From: Xenopus tropicalis
Taxonomy: Eukaryota; Chordata; Amphibia; Anura; Pipidae
DNA length: 64,000 nt
Assembly: GCF_000004195.4 (NCBI RefSeq)
Contig: NC_030677.2
Coordinates: 176,688,019-176,752,018 of the forward strand
Direction: 5' to 3'
The translations under genes were made by a program, and so were the position numbers. Below, piece by piece: positions 13,901-24,256 of the stretch. Under the pieces are notes generated by a model. The model worked only from the letters and a program-made list of their open reading frames with translations. It was not told the DNA's origin and did no database searches. The first letter of the stretch is position 1. Every line of letters begins with the position of its first letter.

Positions 13901-16900
13901 GCTGAAGGGAAATTTTGGTCAGGCGCCTTCTATGGCGCCCGATCAAAATTTTCAAACTGGTCCGATCGGCGAGTCGGCCGATATCAGCAGCTTCCTGCAA
14001 TATCGGTCGACTCGCCGACATACCATACACGCACCGAATATCGTACGAAACGAGGTTTCATACGATAGTATCGGTGCGTGTATGGCCACCTTTCGTATAG
14101 GTGTATCAGTTCTACCTGTTGCTAACTGAGGAGTTGAACATTCTGCATATACTCATAATAATCATATAAACACCTATATTATTGATAAAATATAATATAC
14201 ATATATATCTCAATATGCCAGTAGTCTATATAAGAACATTTTTGATACAAGTAGATACAGATGGATCAGCACTCTCTTAGTTATCAGCAATTCGTAGGTT
14301 ATTCTGTCATATAATGTATGATATAAAAATATACAACATTCCTCCATACACAAACCAATATCCATAAGTGATTCTGTTTCCTGAAATGACTTTGCACGGT
14401 GATGATGTTTAGCTTTAAAAATACTATAACATTTATGTTATTTATATGATTTTATTAAACATAGCACCGAACCCACCCAGAAGGATTCGGCCGAACCAAA
14501 TTCTTATTAACATATGCTGCGTGCGCGGCAAAATTTTTTTCCCCTGACCATTTAACCCTTTCTAAATTCTGATGAGCATATGCAAATTTAGGCTAATTAG
14601 GATTCGGTTCGGTTGGACCGCGGAAGCGAATCCTTCAAAAAAAGCCTGGATTCAGCCCGAATCCTGAACCAAAACTGGGATTAGGTGCATCCCTAATTAA
14701 ATACAGTCATGCTGTTTGTTCTTGAAAAATCTATGGGCTGTGTTGTATCTTGAGGTAAACAGGGAAACCAAAGCTACCACACGTTTTGTTCTTGCAAGTT
14801 AGATAATGAGATTACCTGTATACAACCCCCTTCCTTTACCCTGTGTTGCCATTAAGTACGAGGATTATTTTAGAGCTGTAAAGTTATGGGATACTGTTGG
14901 GTTTGGCTGTGGTGGCACAGTTCCTCAATATGTTGACCCTGGTGAAATTTGATGTTAGTGGTTACGATGGATTTTAACCCTTGATAAAGCAATATTGAGT
15001 AGTGGACTGTAGGTGTATGAAGACTGTTGGATCGGTAGCAAAAAATTATTATTATAATCTTATTCTTAGGCAAGGCATTCTGGGAAATTCTGGTAGCTAG
15101 ATTTACAAGTGAGTGCCTCAGCTGATGCATTTGTCTGGCTCTATAAGGGGCCATTGATACATTCTTAACATTTTCCCTACAGCACTGGGAATAATCACGT
15201 GTAGTAGAAGACTACAGAGAATGCTAATTGTATTCAGACAGGCAGTTATTTATTGTTTAATTGCTGTGTGTTAGAAGCAACGTTTAAAAGTTACTATAAC
15301 TGCCTTGGTTGTATTTACTGTTTCTAGATTACTTTGGCATATCCCTTTGACGTACATCACAAGCAAATCTAACACAGTGCAAAGATTTCTGCTGATGAGT
15401 AAAACAGGTAACTATGTATCTATAAGGGGAGAATCTGTATAAAAAGAGTGGCATGTGCTGTATATACATAAAGCTATAACTTGAACTTCCCACTGCGTCC
15501 GTCCCACCTCCTGTGCCTGTTGATGCTGGGGAGCCCTGGGGCTATCGCCTGGTAGATCTAGGGTGCACACAGCAGCCTGCGTTGGTCGATTCAATGTACT
15601 TGTGTACTAAAGAATCATGTGCAGACAGCATTTTGGCACAGAGCACTGCTATTGACGCAATCCTGACTTTCAGCTCAATTGTGTTTGATTCAAATTTGTT
15701 TAGTACCATGAGATGAATACCATCTGGTCATGCACCTCTGTTTACCTTTTCATATTCTAGGATTTTTGATTTTCCTCCTGAGTCGCCCATGCATCAGTAG
15801 TTAATTTGTATTAATCTATTAGCCTTCTATTTTCCATGTGCAGCAACTGTAACATATATAGGGAATTTGGTTTTTGGTGGCTCTAGTTCCCCAAACATCT
15901 GCTCAACATTCTAAACATGCACATTTCTCTGCTAGCAAAAATGTAAATACCCCTGCTGTGTAATAAGCCAGTCACAAAATTAGGAGGCTGGAAGGGTATA
16001 ATGGTTGGTGGCTGGCCCACAATTAATTGGAAATGGCAGTGGGCAATTCAGGTTTTCCATAAGACCTAATAAAGAACAGTGCCAAGGAAACTGAATATAA
16101 CTCCAATAACCGATATTCTGCTTAGCTGTACCCCTCCCGTTGGATACACCCCTCAGCATGTTTTGCAAGCTTGAGATAAGGAGGATTGAGGAACTTTGCT
16201 GATGTTTGTTACAGCCAGATGGACGTCAGTAGTGTGTGCTACCAGAGAAATGGAGCAGAGAGCCAGGACTTGCAAGTTTACTCAGACTCTGACCAAAATC
16301 ATATGAACATCAGCAGCTGATCCAGTTCCCCTTTCTATGTCAGTGCCTTGCATGGTTTCATTGTTACACTGAGTAGAGAATATGTGCAGGAACCCTGTAT
16401 TATTCTCTGTTCTACCACTTCTTCTTTCGCTCTTCTGGGGCCTGGAAGCCTTTCCTGTACTCCTGAAATATCCACATAGATCAGAACATTTGGGCATTAT
16501 GAAAAGCCAGAGGGTTTCTCAAAATTAGATATATTTACCGTAAACCAGTCCCAAAGAGCTCTTCATTATCACTTACTTCAGTCCCTACCTCACTGGAGCT
16601 TACAGTCTATGTTCCCTGACAAAGCCATCAACAGTTTCATCAGGACCCAATTAACCTGCTGCATATTTTTTAAATTAATTCTGGCGATGCTGATGTGCAT
16701 TCTGAGGTAGGAATATAATTGTAAGCTCTACTGGGTCAGGGACTGATGCTAATGGTTAAACACGCTCTATATAGCAAAATGTCAGCACTGTATAAATGAT
16801 CAAGAATATAGGTATGGGACCCATTATCCAGAAAGCTCTGAATTAGGTGAAAGCTGTCTTCCATAGACTCCATTTTAATCAAATAATTCGCAATTTTAAA

Positions 16901-19900
16901 AATTATTCCCTTTTTCTCTGTAATAATAAAACAGTACATTTTATTTAATCCTAACTAAGATTAGTAATTAATCCTTGTTGGAGGCAAAACAATCCTATAG
17001 GTTTAAAGTAATTTGTAAATTATTTTTTTAGTAGTAGTTAAGGACTGGAAATCCAAATAAAGACTCCTTATCCGGAAAACCCCATGTCCCGAGCGTTCTG
17101 GATAACAGGTCCCATAACTTAATTCCTATAACATACATTGGCTTCCATTAAGAGGCCACCAAATATAAATATCTAGCAGGTTATTATCCCAACTCTCTGT
17201 TGTTTGGCACTGCAGATGTCCTAGTCCTGGCAGAAGAGGTGGAATGGATAAAGTTCAATGTGGGGATGAACGGTTATTACATAGTACATTATGAAGGGGA
17301 AGGTTGGGATGCACTGATTAAGCTCTTACAGGAGAACCACACAGCTATTAGCAGCAATGACCGCGCCAATCTCATTAACAGTGCTTTCCAGCTGGTAAGG
17401 TAAGTGCCACAGAGGTATCATTGGGCATCAAGCTATAAAGCATAGTTTCCATTGACACTGAAGAGTAAAGGAAATGCTTTATGGATATGAACCCAGCTAG
17501 TGATTTTCAGTGAATATTATTGAGATAATTTTAACAAAATGTTGGTCTTCCACACTTTGGGCCAACAGTGTTGCTTTGCAATCATTTTCAGCACTTATTG
17601 CTCTTTGTTTCAGTTTTGGAACTTAGTAGCCAGTCAGCATATAGCACTCACCTTTGTGCTGTGTGAAATCAAACATCTGATTGGTTGCTCTGCCTTACCT
17701 AACCTGGAGCAACCTTTGTTACATAGTTACATAGTTACATAGGGTTGAAAAAAGACCAGTGTCCATCAAGTTCAGCCCATCCAAGTAAACCCAGCACACT
17801 TAACCCACACCTACCAATCTAAACACTCACATACATAAACTATAAATACAACCACTAGTACTAACTGTAGATATTAGTATCACAATAGCCTTGGATATTC
17901 TGATTGATCAAGAACTCATCCAGGCCCCTCCAAATCCATTTACCCACATCAACCAATCACTAGCACAAATTGGCCACACTCTGCAGGCCGCTCTGCGTAT
18001 TTACGCTGTGCTTCTACATGTGGTACAGCCCCCTGGAAGGCATTGTGAAAATCAGTGAAAAGTCTATGTACACAGAGTGGGACTTTTATCATAATTACTT
18101 TATTTATATTCCATTAAAAGCATATAATGAGCATATATATACAGTCAGGGCCGCCATCAGAAATCACGGGGCCCCTCAGAACAGAATTTTCTGGGCCCCC
18201 CTCCTCCCACGCCCCGCTCCCCTCCCCAATGGCCCCTCCCATCAGTACAAAGGACACAGAGGCCCCCTAAAACACTGGTAGCCAGGGTAACATTTTGCAT
18301 TGGTGCCAGGGCAGAAACCCCTAAAACATTGCTAGCCAGCCCAGGGCCCCCTAAAACATTGCTGGTCCTCCCCCAGTGTCCTCATACTGTGGGCCGCTCC
18401 CTGCTGCAGCATCCTCCAGCTCCCCCCTAGTATCCTCCAGCTTCCCCCAGCATCCTCCAGCCCCCCTTACCGTCCTCCCCAACATCCTCCAGCTCCCTCC
18501 CCAGCATCCTCCAGCCCCACCTACCATCCTCCCCCAGCGTCCTCCCCAGCATCCTCAAGCCCCACCTACCATCATCCAGCTCCCCGTGCTTCCTGTGGCT
18601 CTCCCTGCTCCCCCCAGCACCGCCTGCTACGTGTGCTTCCTGCGGCTGGACCCTTTTCTTATGCCCACCGGCTCGCCGCTGCATCCAGTTTTTATAAGGT
18701 TGCGCCCCGTGCATCCTGACGTCACATGTACGCACGGGGCGCAGCCAATTGAATTACCCGCTGACCACCAATGACCCAAGGGCCCGTAATTCTTTAAAGG
18801 GGGCCCGTGCTTAAAAGCTGTACCACGGCCGGGCCCCCTTTAAAGCAACAATCGTCAGGGCCCGGGACAACAGTCCCCCCTGTGCCCCCCTGATGGCGGC
18901 CCTGTATACAGTATATGTGTATCCCACAGGACCACACACTTGCTGAGTTTCATGGCTACTTGCCATTTCCTCAGAAGTTTTTGATGAGGCTACTGTATAT
19001 TAAAAACTAATGCTCCATGTACATGGAATTTTGACAACAACCAATTGTTTGGTTACATAATAAAAGGTGAAAAGTTTGCTACAGATCTAACCACTATAGC
19101 AACCAATCAGCAGGTAGGATTCACTGGTCACATGGCCACATGTGTTACTGCAATCTATTGCACCTATTGTTACATTACCCAAATTTGGTATTATATATTA
19201 TAATAGGTATTGGCGATTGGGTTGTATCATTGTATTTTATTGATAAAAGTATTTCTTATACATCTTAAAGTTCACTTTTCAAGTTAACATTTAGTATATT
19301 ATAGTATGGCCAATTCTTAGCAACTCTTCAGTTGGTCTTCATTTTTTAATTTTGATAGTTTTTTAATTATTTGCCTTCCTCTTCTGCCTCTTTCCAGCTT
19401 TAAAATGGGAGTCACTGACCCCAGTAGCTTATAAACTATTGCTCTGTGAGGCTACACTTTTGTTGTTTTTTGTAAATGTTTTATTACTTGTCTTTATATT
19501 CAGGCCCTCTCTTATTTATATTCAAGTCTTGCCATCAAAGCAGTGCCCGGTTGCTAGGGTAATTTGTACCCTAGCAACCAGATAGCTGCTGAAATTCTAA
19601 ACTAAAAAGCAACTTAACAAAGAGCTAAGTTTGAAAAAGACAAATATTAAAAAAATTGCAAATTATTTATAATGTGACTATGTACAGAAGATGAACTATT
19701 CCTTCAAGTACAGAATTGATATAGCTGTAAGTTCCTGGTGGCTACAGGAATAGAATGTATTATGGTAATACATACTAAGCTATGCACTATATTGTTTTTA
19801 TTTACCATTACCAGCATTGGGCGATTGCCCATTGACAAAGCTCTCAGCCTTTCTTTGTATTTGAAAAACGAAGACAAAATCATGCCGGTGTTCCAAGGGA

Positions 19901-22900
19901 TGGATGAGCTGATTCCAATATACAAACTAATGGAGAAGAGAGATATGCAGGAAGTAGAAAGTCAAATGAAGGTAACTGGAATGACATATCTTTGGGCTGG
20001 GCTGTGAATACATGGGTATCTGTTACCTGGATTGTTACCTGTATTGTAACATTCTCTGTAATGGCTGATGCAGAAGTTATTTGTAGGTTAGCAGTGTCCT
20101 GTTTGAGGGGGGTCACTTTGATTTTGCTATCTGCTTTGGCTGCTTTTGGGTTTCTCTCTCTTGGGGTTGAATGGTAAAGTTGCTCTTAGGGCACCAATGC
20201 CAGATTTGCTATGGTCACTGCTTTTATGAGACAAAAAATAAAGGTGCTATTTAGTGAAAAAGGAGTGGTGACGTGGCAACAGAATTTATTGAATATATTT
20301 ATTTGCAGAAATATATTCTCAATCTTCTGCGCAAGTTGATTGATGCCCAGTCCTGGACAGACGAGGGCAGCGTTTCTGAGAGGATGCTGCGCAGCTCGCT
20401 CCTCCTGTTTGCCTGTGTGCGCCAGTACCAGCCGTGTGTGCAGAGGGCAGAGCAATATTTTAAGAGATGGCAGGAGTCCAATGGAACAATAAGGTATCTG
20501 GTGGCACTAAACAAACGTCATTTAAACATATTAGGGCTTATTTACGAATGCAGCTGCAAATGTGACTGAGATAAAATAGACACATATTATTATCATTTAT
20601 GGATCCACTTTTTCGGATTTGGCCGAACCCCCGAATCCCTCGTAAAGGATACCCAACCGAATCCTAATTAGCATATGCTAATTCCGTTTTGGAAGGGTTA
20701 AATGTCCGTGCGCAAAGAAAAATTTTCAACTTCTGTGTTAATGTGACAAAAAGTCACATGATTTTTAGGATTCGATTCAGCCAAATCCGAATTCTGCTGA
20801 AAAAGGCCAAATGCTGGATTCGGTTATAATTGTATTAAACATGCCTGTGTAATGGCGCTAATCACCAATACATCCAGCCTGCTCTGATGAATTGCGCCAC
20901 ACAAGTTCCCTGAATCAGCCATTTTAGGCCTACATAGACGCACTGCAGCAGGAGGGGCAGTATGAAAATGGCCTTGTGTATGATCAGCAATTCTCTTAAG
21001 CCCCTGAAACCTTCCCACATACATTAATGAACAGATAATAGCTATTTACTGTTACACATACCTTGTTACTAATCAAAAAGGTACTTAATACCACAACCAG
21101 TTCTACCATGTGACTTGCTCATTTCCTTCTACCATGTGACATAGTGGGGCTCATTTATCAATACTGGTCAAATCTGCACCGTTTTATAGAAATATAAAGT
21201 TTTTGCGCAATAATCCTGGATATGTCCATCTGTAATACCTGCACCCTGACATGTACCATAATGGTACATAAATCCCTAATCTGCCTCTAACAGGCTTTGT
21301 GCTTTCTCCAGCTTGCCGCGGGATGTCGCATCGGCTGTTTATGCTGTGGGGGCGCAGACTCCTGAAGGATGGGACTTTCTCTTTGAGAAATACAAAACGA
21401 CTCTGTCCGGGAGTGAAAAGAACCAGATTGAATTAGCCCTGGCTATCACTTCTCTTAAACATAAGTTACAATGGTAAAGCAATTATGGCAACACAATTAT
21501 AACAACACGGGGTTATAATTACACTTATTATATATTATATCAAGGCCTGACAGTGTGGTCTGATCTTAACACTGTGGGGCTTATTTACTGATGCAGTTAG
21601 CTCTTTATTCCCCACTAAACTGCTGGGCTGCAAGGCAGGGGTGGGGGGAAATTGCACAGCCATTACCCAGAATGCCTTGTAGAACTGCTGTACCTTATTT
21701 CTAATAGGTTTAGTAACTGGCCACAAAAGGCAAAGGAGGTGCCCCTGTGCGGCAGCTATACATGCTGAACCTATTCAAAAATGGCAGATATTTTATCCAC
21801 ACTGCATTTCCTGGTCATTTGTCATAATCTTTTATAAACTAGCAACCAGCAGCCTTCTGTATGTGATCTTGGCTGCCACAGGATTTGTGGAGTTGTAATT
21901 CAGTAACAACTGCATTTTAAGCAATCCTTAAAGGAGAACTATAGTCCTGGGCGCTAAAATCCCACTTAAATATCACTGCCTAGACAGACCCCCCCTCACC
22001 TCTCCCTTATCGCATAGTTTTTAAGTTTAAACTCTGTCCCTATCGCTACCCGCTAGCTAAAACAGTAGCGCAGTAGTGTACCTGCCCGATGTCTTCTTAC
22101 CGACTGAAGACTCTATGCGATAAGGGAGAGGTGAGGGGGGGGTCTAGGCAGTGATAGTTAATGGGGCTTTCAGTGCCCGGGTGTATAGTTCTCCTGTAAG
22201 AGATTTAGTACAGGTATATGAGCTGTTATCCGGAAACCTATTATCCAGAAAGCACCAAATTACAGGAAGGCTATCTCCCATACGGCTGATGCCACATGTG
22301 GCGTTTTTACGCTGCGTTTTTTCTCAGCCTAAAAACACCGCACAAGCCACACAGCCCCTGACTATGGCGTTTTTCAGCCTAGTACTGGTGACGTAGCAAA
22401 TCCCGTTTCCATGGTGCTAATAGTGCGAAATAGCAAAAAACGCTGCGTATTTCCGCTAGGTCTGGCATCTGCCTTTGTGTATACATAGGAATAGCTTGCT
22501 TTGCAAATACTGGCGTATTTCAGCCAATGCTTGCAAAATCCGTGCTAAGGCGTTTTCTAGCGTATTTCCGCATTGTGTGGTTTGCTTCGAGTCTTTTCAA
22601 GCTATTTCTATGGATGATGATATCGGGCGTTTTTCAGCCGCTGAGAAAATTAGAAAATACGCAGCGTAAAAATGCCTCGTGTGGCATCAGCCTAAACCAG
22701 TAGCTTGTACTTGATCCCAACTAATATATAATTAATCCTTATTTCATGTTTAAATATATTTTAGCAGACGTAAGGGATGGTGATGTCAAGATTCCTTATC
22801 TGGAAAACAGGCCCTATACCTGTACACTAATTTCAGTTAGTCAAGTGATGCAAATGTTATAAGGATCCCATGTAGAACATATCATGGCTCGAGTGCTTTA

Positions 22901-24256
22901 AGTTCTACTTCATTGGTTATTTCAGCAGCTAAATGGATTGGCTTATTCACCCAATGTAGAATCTACAGCTTCAACATAAAAGTGTTGCAGAACCCAGGGT
23001 TCCAGGTTCCCTTTTGATCTATACCATGCTGTCAGCATTCGGTGCCGCTAGTGGTGCAAGGAAGGTTTAAAAAGCACTGCTGAGTTTGCCTGCTTTGACC
23101 CCATTTTAAACATTTAAAGTAATAAACTGCCTGTTGTATTTGTTTCTAATTTCAGGCTGATGGAAGAAGGGATGAAAGGGGATCATGTCAGAACTCAAGA
23201 CCTCCCCCATATTGTTCTGTATGTGAGCAGGAACCCAGTGGGTTATCCATTGTCCTGGGAGTTTCTAAAGAACAACTGGGGCAACCTGGTGCAAAAGTAA
23301 GAACTGTTACTTGCCTTGGATTGGCATCCTGGATGTTTACTTACTGGCCTGATATGGTTGGTTCTGCTTGCAGGTTTGAGCTGGGATCGCGTACAGTTGG
23401 CGACATGGTTGTGGGAATCACAAAGCAGTATTCAACTAAAGAGTGGCTGGAAGAGGTATAATTTGCAAGACACATTTCTGAAAAGCAGTGCTAGGAACAT
23501 TAAATGGAGGATGGGGTCCTTCCACCGAAACTGATCAGCTGCCTGGCATGGAGCAGTGCTTTAGTTACAAGGGTAGCCATCTGTTTCTGTAGGCAAAGGA
23601 GTGGGTCAGCAGGGATTGAGGTTACATATTTAATTTAGTTTGCAAAAAGGCCAAAGTTCATCAATTTCAACCTCTCCAAGTCACCCCCCAGTGCACATAT
23701 ATATAGCAAATAATTCAGAAACTATAAAAAATTATGACCAGCTGAAAAGATGCTTAGCATTGGCCATTCTACAACATCATAAAAGTTCATTTAAATGTTT
23801 TAAAAAGAATTAACTTTTGGATGATACCTTGGGCAATGTGAGTAAGGACTTGCTCCAATTTTAGGTTGAAATGTGCAATATTATATTTAATTAGAGTTTT
23901 GCATTTATCTGTATCATTGTCACATTATATCTGCCATCATTAGGACAGCCAATTCAATTTGTATAGAAAAACATGTGGGATTGGCACCAGCTTATTAGTT
24001 AGTATAGTAATAGTATAAAAGCTCAGAGAATGCAACCTGCACCAAGTTTGTTAATGCCCACATATGCGGGCATAAATGTGGTTTAACTGTAAACTCCTCT
24101 CCCTCTTTTAAGGTCACAGGATTCTTTGATTCATTAAAGGAAATGGGCTCCCAGCTCCGCTGCGTTCAGCAAGCCAGAGAGACGATTGAAGAGAACATTA
24201 GATGGATGGATAAGAACTTGGATCTTGTTAAAAGCTGGTTAGAGAATAACAGCTAG
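1450..24256 (+). CDS. erap1: Endoplasmic reticulum aminopeptidase 1, 18 coding exons
   Basis: M1-family zinc aminopeptidase of the ER lumen that trims N-terminally extended peptides for MHC class I. Coding exons: 1450-1970, 2977-3115, 4267-4401, 4605-4725, 6535-6689, 7964-8077, 8695-8826, 10491-10622, 10988-11044, 13428-13585, 15328-15407, 17216-17399, 19815-19971, 20309-20493, 21312-21473, 23156-23296, 23374-23455, 24113-24256. All have GT/AG borders and sum to 2799 nt (932 aa plus stop; human ERAP1 is 941). Landmarks: signal sequence about 1-36, GAMEN 316-320, zinc ligands H352, H356 and E375, catalytic Tyr437. Cysteine pairs equivalent to human disulphides are C403/C442, C485/C495 and C731/C738. 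Sequons include NLT, NYT, NLS, NIS, NHT and NGT. ERAP1 rather than ERAP2 or LNPEP: the residues track human ERAP1 throughout, there is no long cytosolic tail, and CAST is the convergent neighbour. The disordered loop after C485 is shorter than in human. Confidence 0.96.
2779..2958. mobile_element. Truncated foldback MITE next to an ERAP1 splice acceptor
   Basis: It starts with the same end (cacatttactaatccac, then gtccgaaaagc) as the fuller element at 11927-12441 and carries degenerate copies of the same internal unit (gactttttcgtagccgttat). The mirror-image right end is missing. About 18 bases after the last recognisable unit is the AG at 2975-2976 that begins the exon at 2977, so the repeat forms most of the near-acceptor intron. 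Confidence 0.6.
3796..4109. repeat. Interspersed repeat with ACAGGTAT ends
   Basis: The ends are inverted (tatacaggtat … atacctgtata), with typical internal phrases such as attatccagaaagctc near the left and gaaaaccccaggtccc near the right. Related copies lie at 16806-17120 and 22209-22824, and a fragment at 49428-49482. It is probably a non-autonomous DNA transposon with a TA-like target. Family not named. Confidence 0.6.
5254..6328. mobile_element. hAT-type non-autonomous DNA transposon (1075 bp)
   Basis: The termini are CAGTGCTGTCCAACT and the reverse complement AGTTGGACAGCACTG. The flanks are a perfect 8-bp target duplication, acatagac, at 5246-5253 and 6329-6336. An 8-bp duplication and CAG…CTG ends are hAT hallmarks. 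Inside are two blocks of a 34-bp tandem repeat (tctgccttccctaccctgcc core; about 5435-5525 and 5764-5850) around a foldback centred near 5730. No transposase ORF is present. Confidence 0.85.
6535..8826 (+). CDS. erap1: ERAP1 catalytic exons (GAMEN, HEXXH-X18-E, catalytic Tyr)
   Basis: Three exons carry the active site. 6535-6689 holds [17 protein letters not shown] (residues 306-322) and ends exactly after HELAHQ (352-357). 7964-8077 continues [20 protein letters not shown], supplying the third zinc ligand E375 eighteen residues after the second His. 8695-8826 ends ...EVSYDK, with Y437 as the transition-state Tyr. The zinc motif is split by the 6690-7963 intron. No catalytic residue is altered, so the enzyme is predicted to be active. 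Confidence 0.95.
7326..7440. repeat. Fragment of a foldback MITE (GGCCATACA type)
   Basis: The phrases gccaattcgagtcctatagaccgattctgcagcttatctgc and the end tatggccacctta match the element at 50882-51197 (ccgattcggcagcttatcgg). It directly abuts the TTAA of the next MITE at 7438. Confidence 0.5.
7438..7896. mobile_element. TTAA-flanked palindromic MITE
   Basis: TTAA sits at both ends (7438-7441 and 7893-7896). The arms fold back over nearly the full length: aatgtaatctataaaggctggagtg on the left pairs with cactccagtctttatagattacatt on the right, and a second pair is tatgggacataactgttga with gaacagttatgtcccat. TTAA targets with ttaaaggaa-like ends fit the Xenopus T2/Kolobok-type MITEs. It lies in the intron just before the exon that completes the zinc site. 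Confidence 0.75.
9582..10108. mobile_element. TTAA-flanked MITE, GGACCTGTCACCC family
   Basis: Left end ttaaagtggacctgtcaccc at 9582; right end gggtgacaggtccactttaa to 10108. The same family occurs at 49838-50275, with shared internal phrases (caggcgccattttgtggaca; gaggcgggtcaggcaatatatgattgacagct). It is inserted in an older pyrimidine-rich intronic stretch (about 9170-10310) in which I see no other feature. Confidence 0.75.
11060..12620 (+). mobile_element. Degenerate L1/Tx1-like LINE ORF2 remnant, interrupted by a MITE
   Basis: Broken reading frames on the + strand resemble the C-terminal part of an L1-type ORF2: [14 protein letters not shown] near 11371-11412, and [16 protein letters not shown] just before 11925. 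After the MITE at 11927-12441 the frame resumes as [19 protein letters not shown]. Frameshifts and stops are frequent, so it is long dead. LINE assignment rests on the CPKC…H pattern and the W-rich context. Confidence 0.5.
11927..12441. mobile_element. Foldback MITE with 39-bp internal tandem repeat
   Basis: The ends mirror each other (atttactaatccacgaacg … ttcgtggattagtaaat). Between about 12010 and 12360 a 39-bp unit, atggctatgaaaaagtcg plus acaattcacgaaagtca, repeats roughly eight times with drift. Because 39 is divisible by three, several frames stay open; those ORFs are by-products. It is inserted within the LINE remnant. Confidence 0.7.
13795..14098. repeat. Multi-hairpin foldback repeat
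   Basis: Several nested inverted pairs: aggaggtagaaa with tttctacctcct around 13862, ccgatatcagcagc with its partner near 14000, and atcgtacgaaacgagg with tttcatacgat near 14050. The right end, tcggtgcgtgtatggccacc, resembles the 7326-7440 and 50882-51197 elements. Probably a non-autonomous DNA transposon. Confidence 0.5.
14460..14700. repeat. GATTCGGCCGAA-type interspersed repeat
   Basis: Imperfect mirror halves built on ggattcggccgaac and aggattcggttcggt, with agcatatgcaaat in the middle. Related copies are at about 20590-20830 and 24355-24575. Non-coding. Confidence 0.5.
16806..17120. repeat. Interspersed repeat with ACAGGTAT-like ends
   Basis: It starts ataggtatgggacccattatccagaaagctc and ends gaaaaccccatgtcccgagcgttctggataacaggtcccat. 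Same family as 3796-4109. It lies about 100 bases before the ERAP1 exon at 17216. Confidence 0.6.
17216..24256 (+). CDS. erap1: ERAP1 C-terminal helical domain exons
   Basis: Seven exons encode roughly residues 582-932, the alpha-helical domain IV that caps the substrate chamber and senses peptide length in ERAP1. Conserved blocks are [54 protein letters not shown] and [12 protein letters not shown]. The last coding exon ends ...SWLENNS and TAG at 24254-24256; the terminal NNS is a possible extra sequon. The intron between 23296 and 23374 is only 77 nt. Confidence 0.93.
17718..17960. repeat. Interspersed repeat with (gttacata)n end
   Basis: It begins with three gttacata units, then gggttgaaaaaagaccagtgtccatcaagttcagcc. 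Diverged relatives occur at about 23625-23770 and, truncated by the window edge, at about 63810-64000. A tandem-octamer end suggests a retroposon tail in reverse orientation. Family not named. Confidence 0.5.
18146..18904. mobile_element. hAT-type non-autonomous transposon (759 bp)
   Basis: Termini CAGGGCCGCCATCAG and CTGATGGCGGCCCTG, with a perfect 8-bp target duplication tatacagt at 18138-18145 and 18905-18912. The interior (about 18400-18600) is a GC-rich tandem array built on agcatcctccagctccc. The 132- and 102-codon ORFs across it are low-complexity shadows. Confidence 0.85.
19265..19707. mobile_element. TTAA-type MITE, diverged
   Basis: Left end ttaaagttcacttttcaagttaac at 19265; right end gatgaactattccttcaag. 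Shares the internal phrases ggtcttcattttt and tagcaacca with the elements at 35968-36659 and 58617-58998. Confidence 0.55.
21928..22199. mobile_element. TTAA-type palindromic MITE
   Basis: Left end ttaaaggagaactatagtcc and right end gtgtatagttctcctgtaa. The arms pair extensively (cctcacctctcccttatcgcat with atgcgataagggagaggtgagg), leaving a short loop near 22060. Confidence 0.7.
22209..22824. repeat. ACAGGTAT-end repeat split by a nested palindromic MITE
   Basis: The outer repeat (tacaggtatatgagctgttatccgg … ccctatacctgta) is interrupted after tatctcccata by a second element, about 22284-22694, with mirror ends ggctgatgccacatgtggcg and tcgtgtggcatcagcc. The nested order shows which element is younger. 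Confidence 0.6.

Noticed and set aside
18376..18774. 132-codon Pro-rich ORF and 102-codon antisense ORF
   Set aside because: Both lie in the tandem array of the hAT element at 18146-18904.
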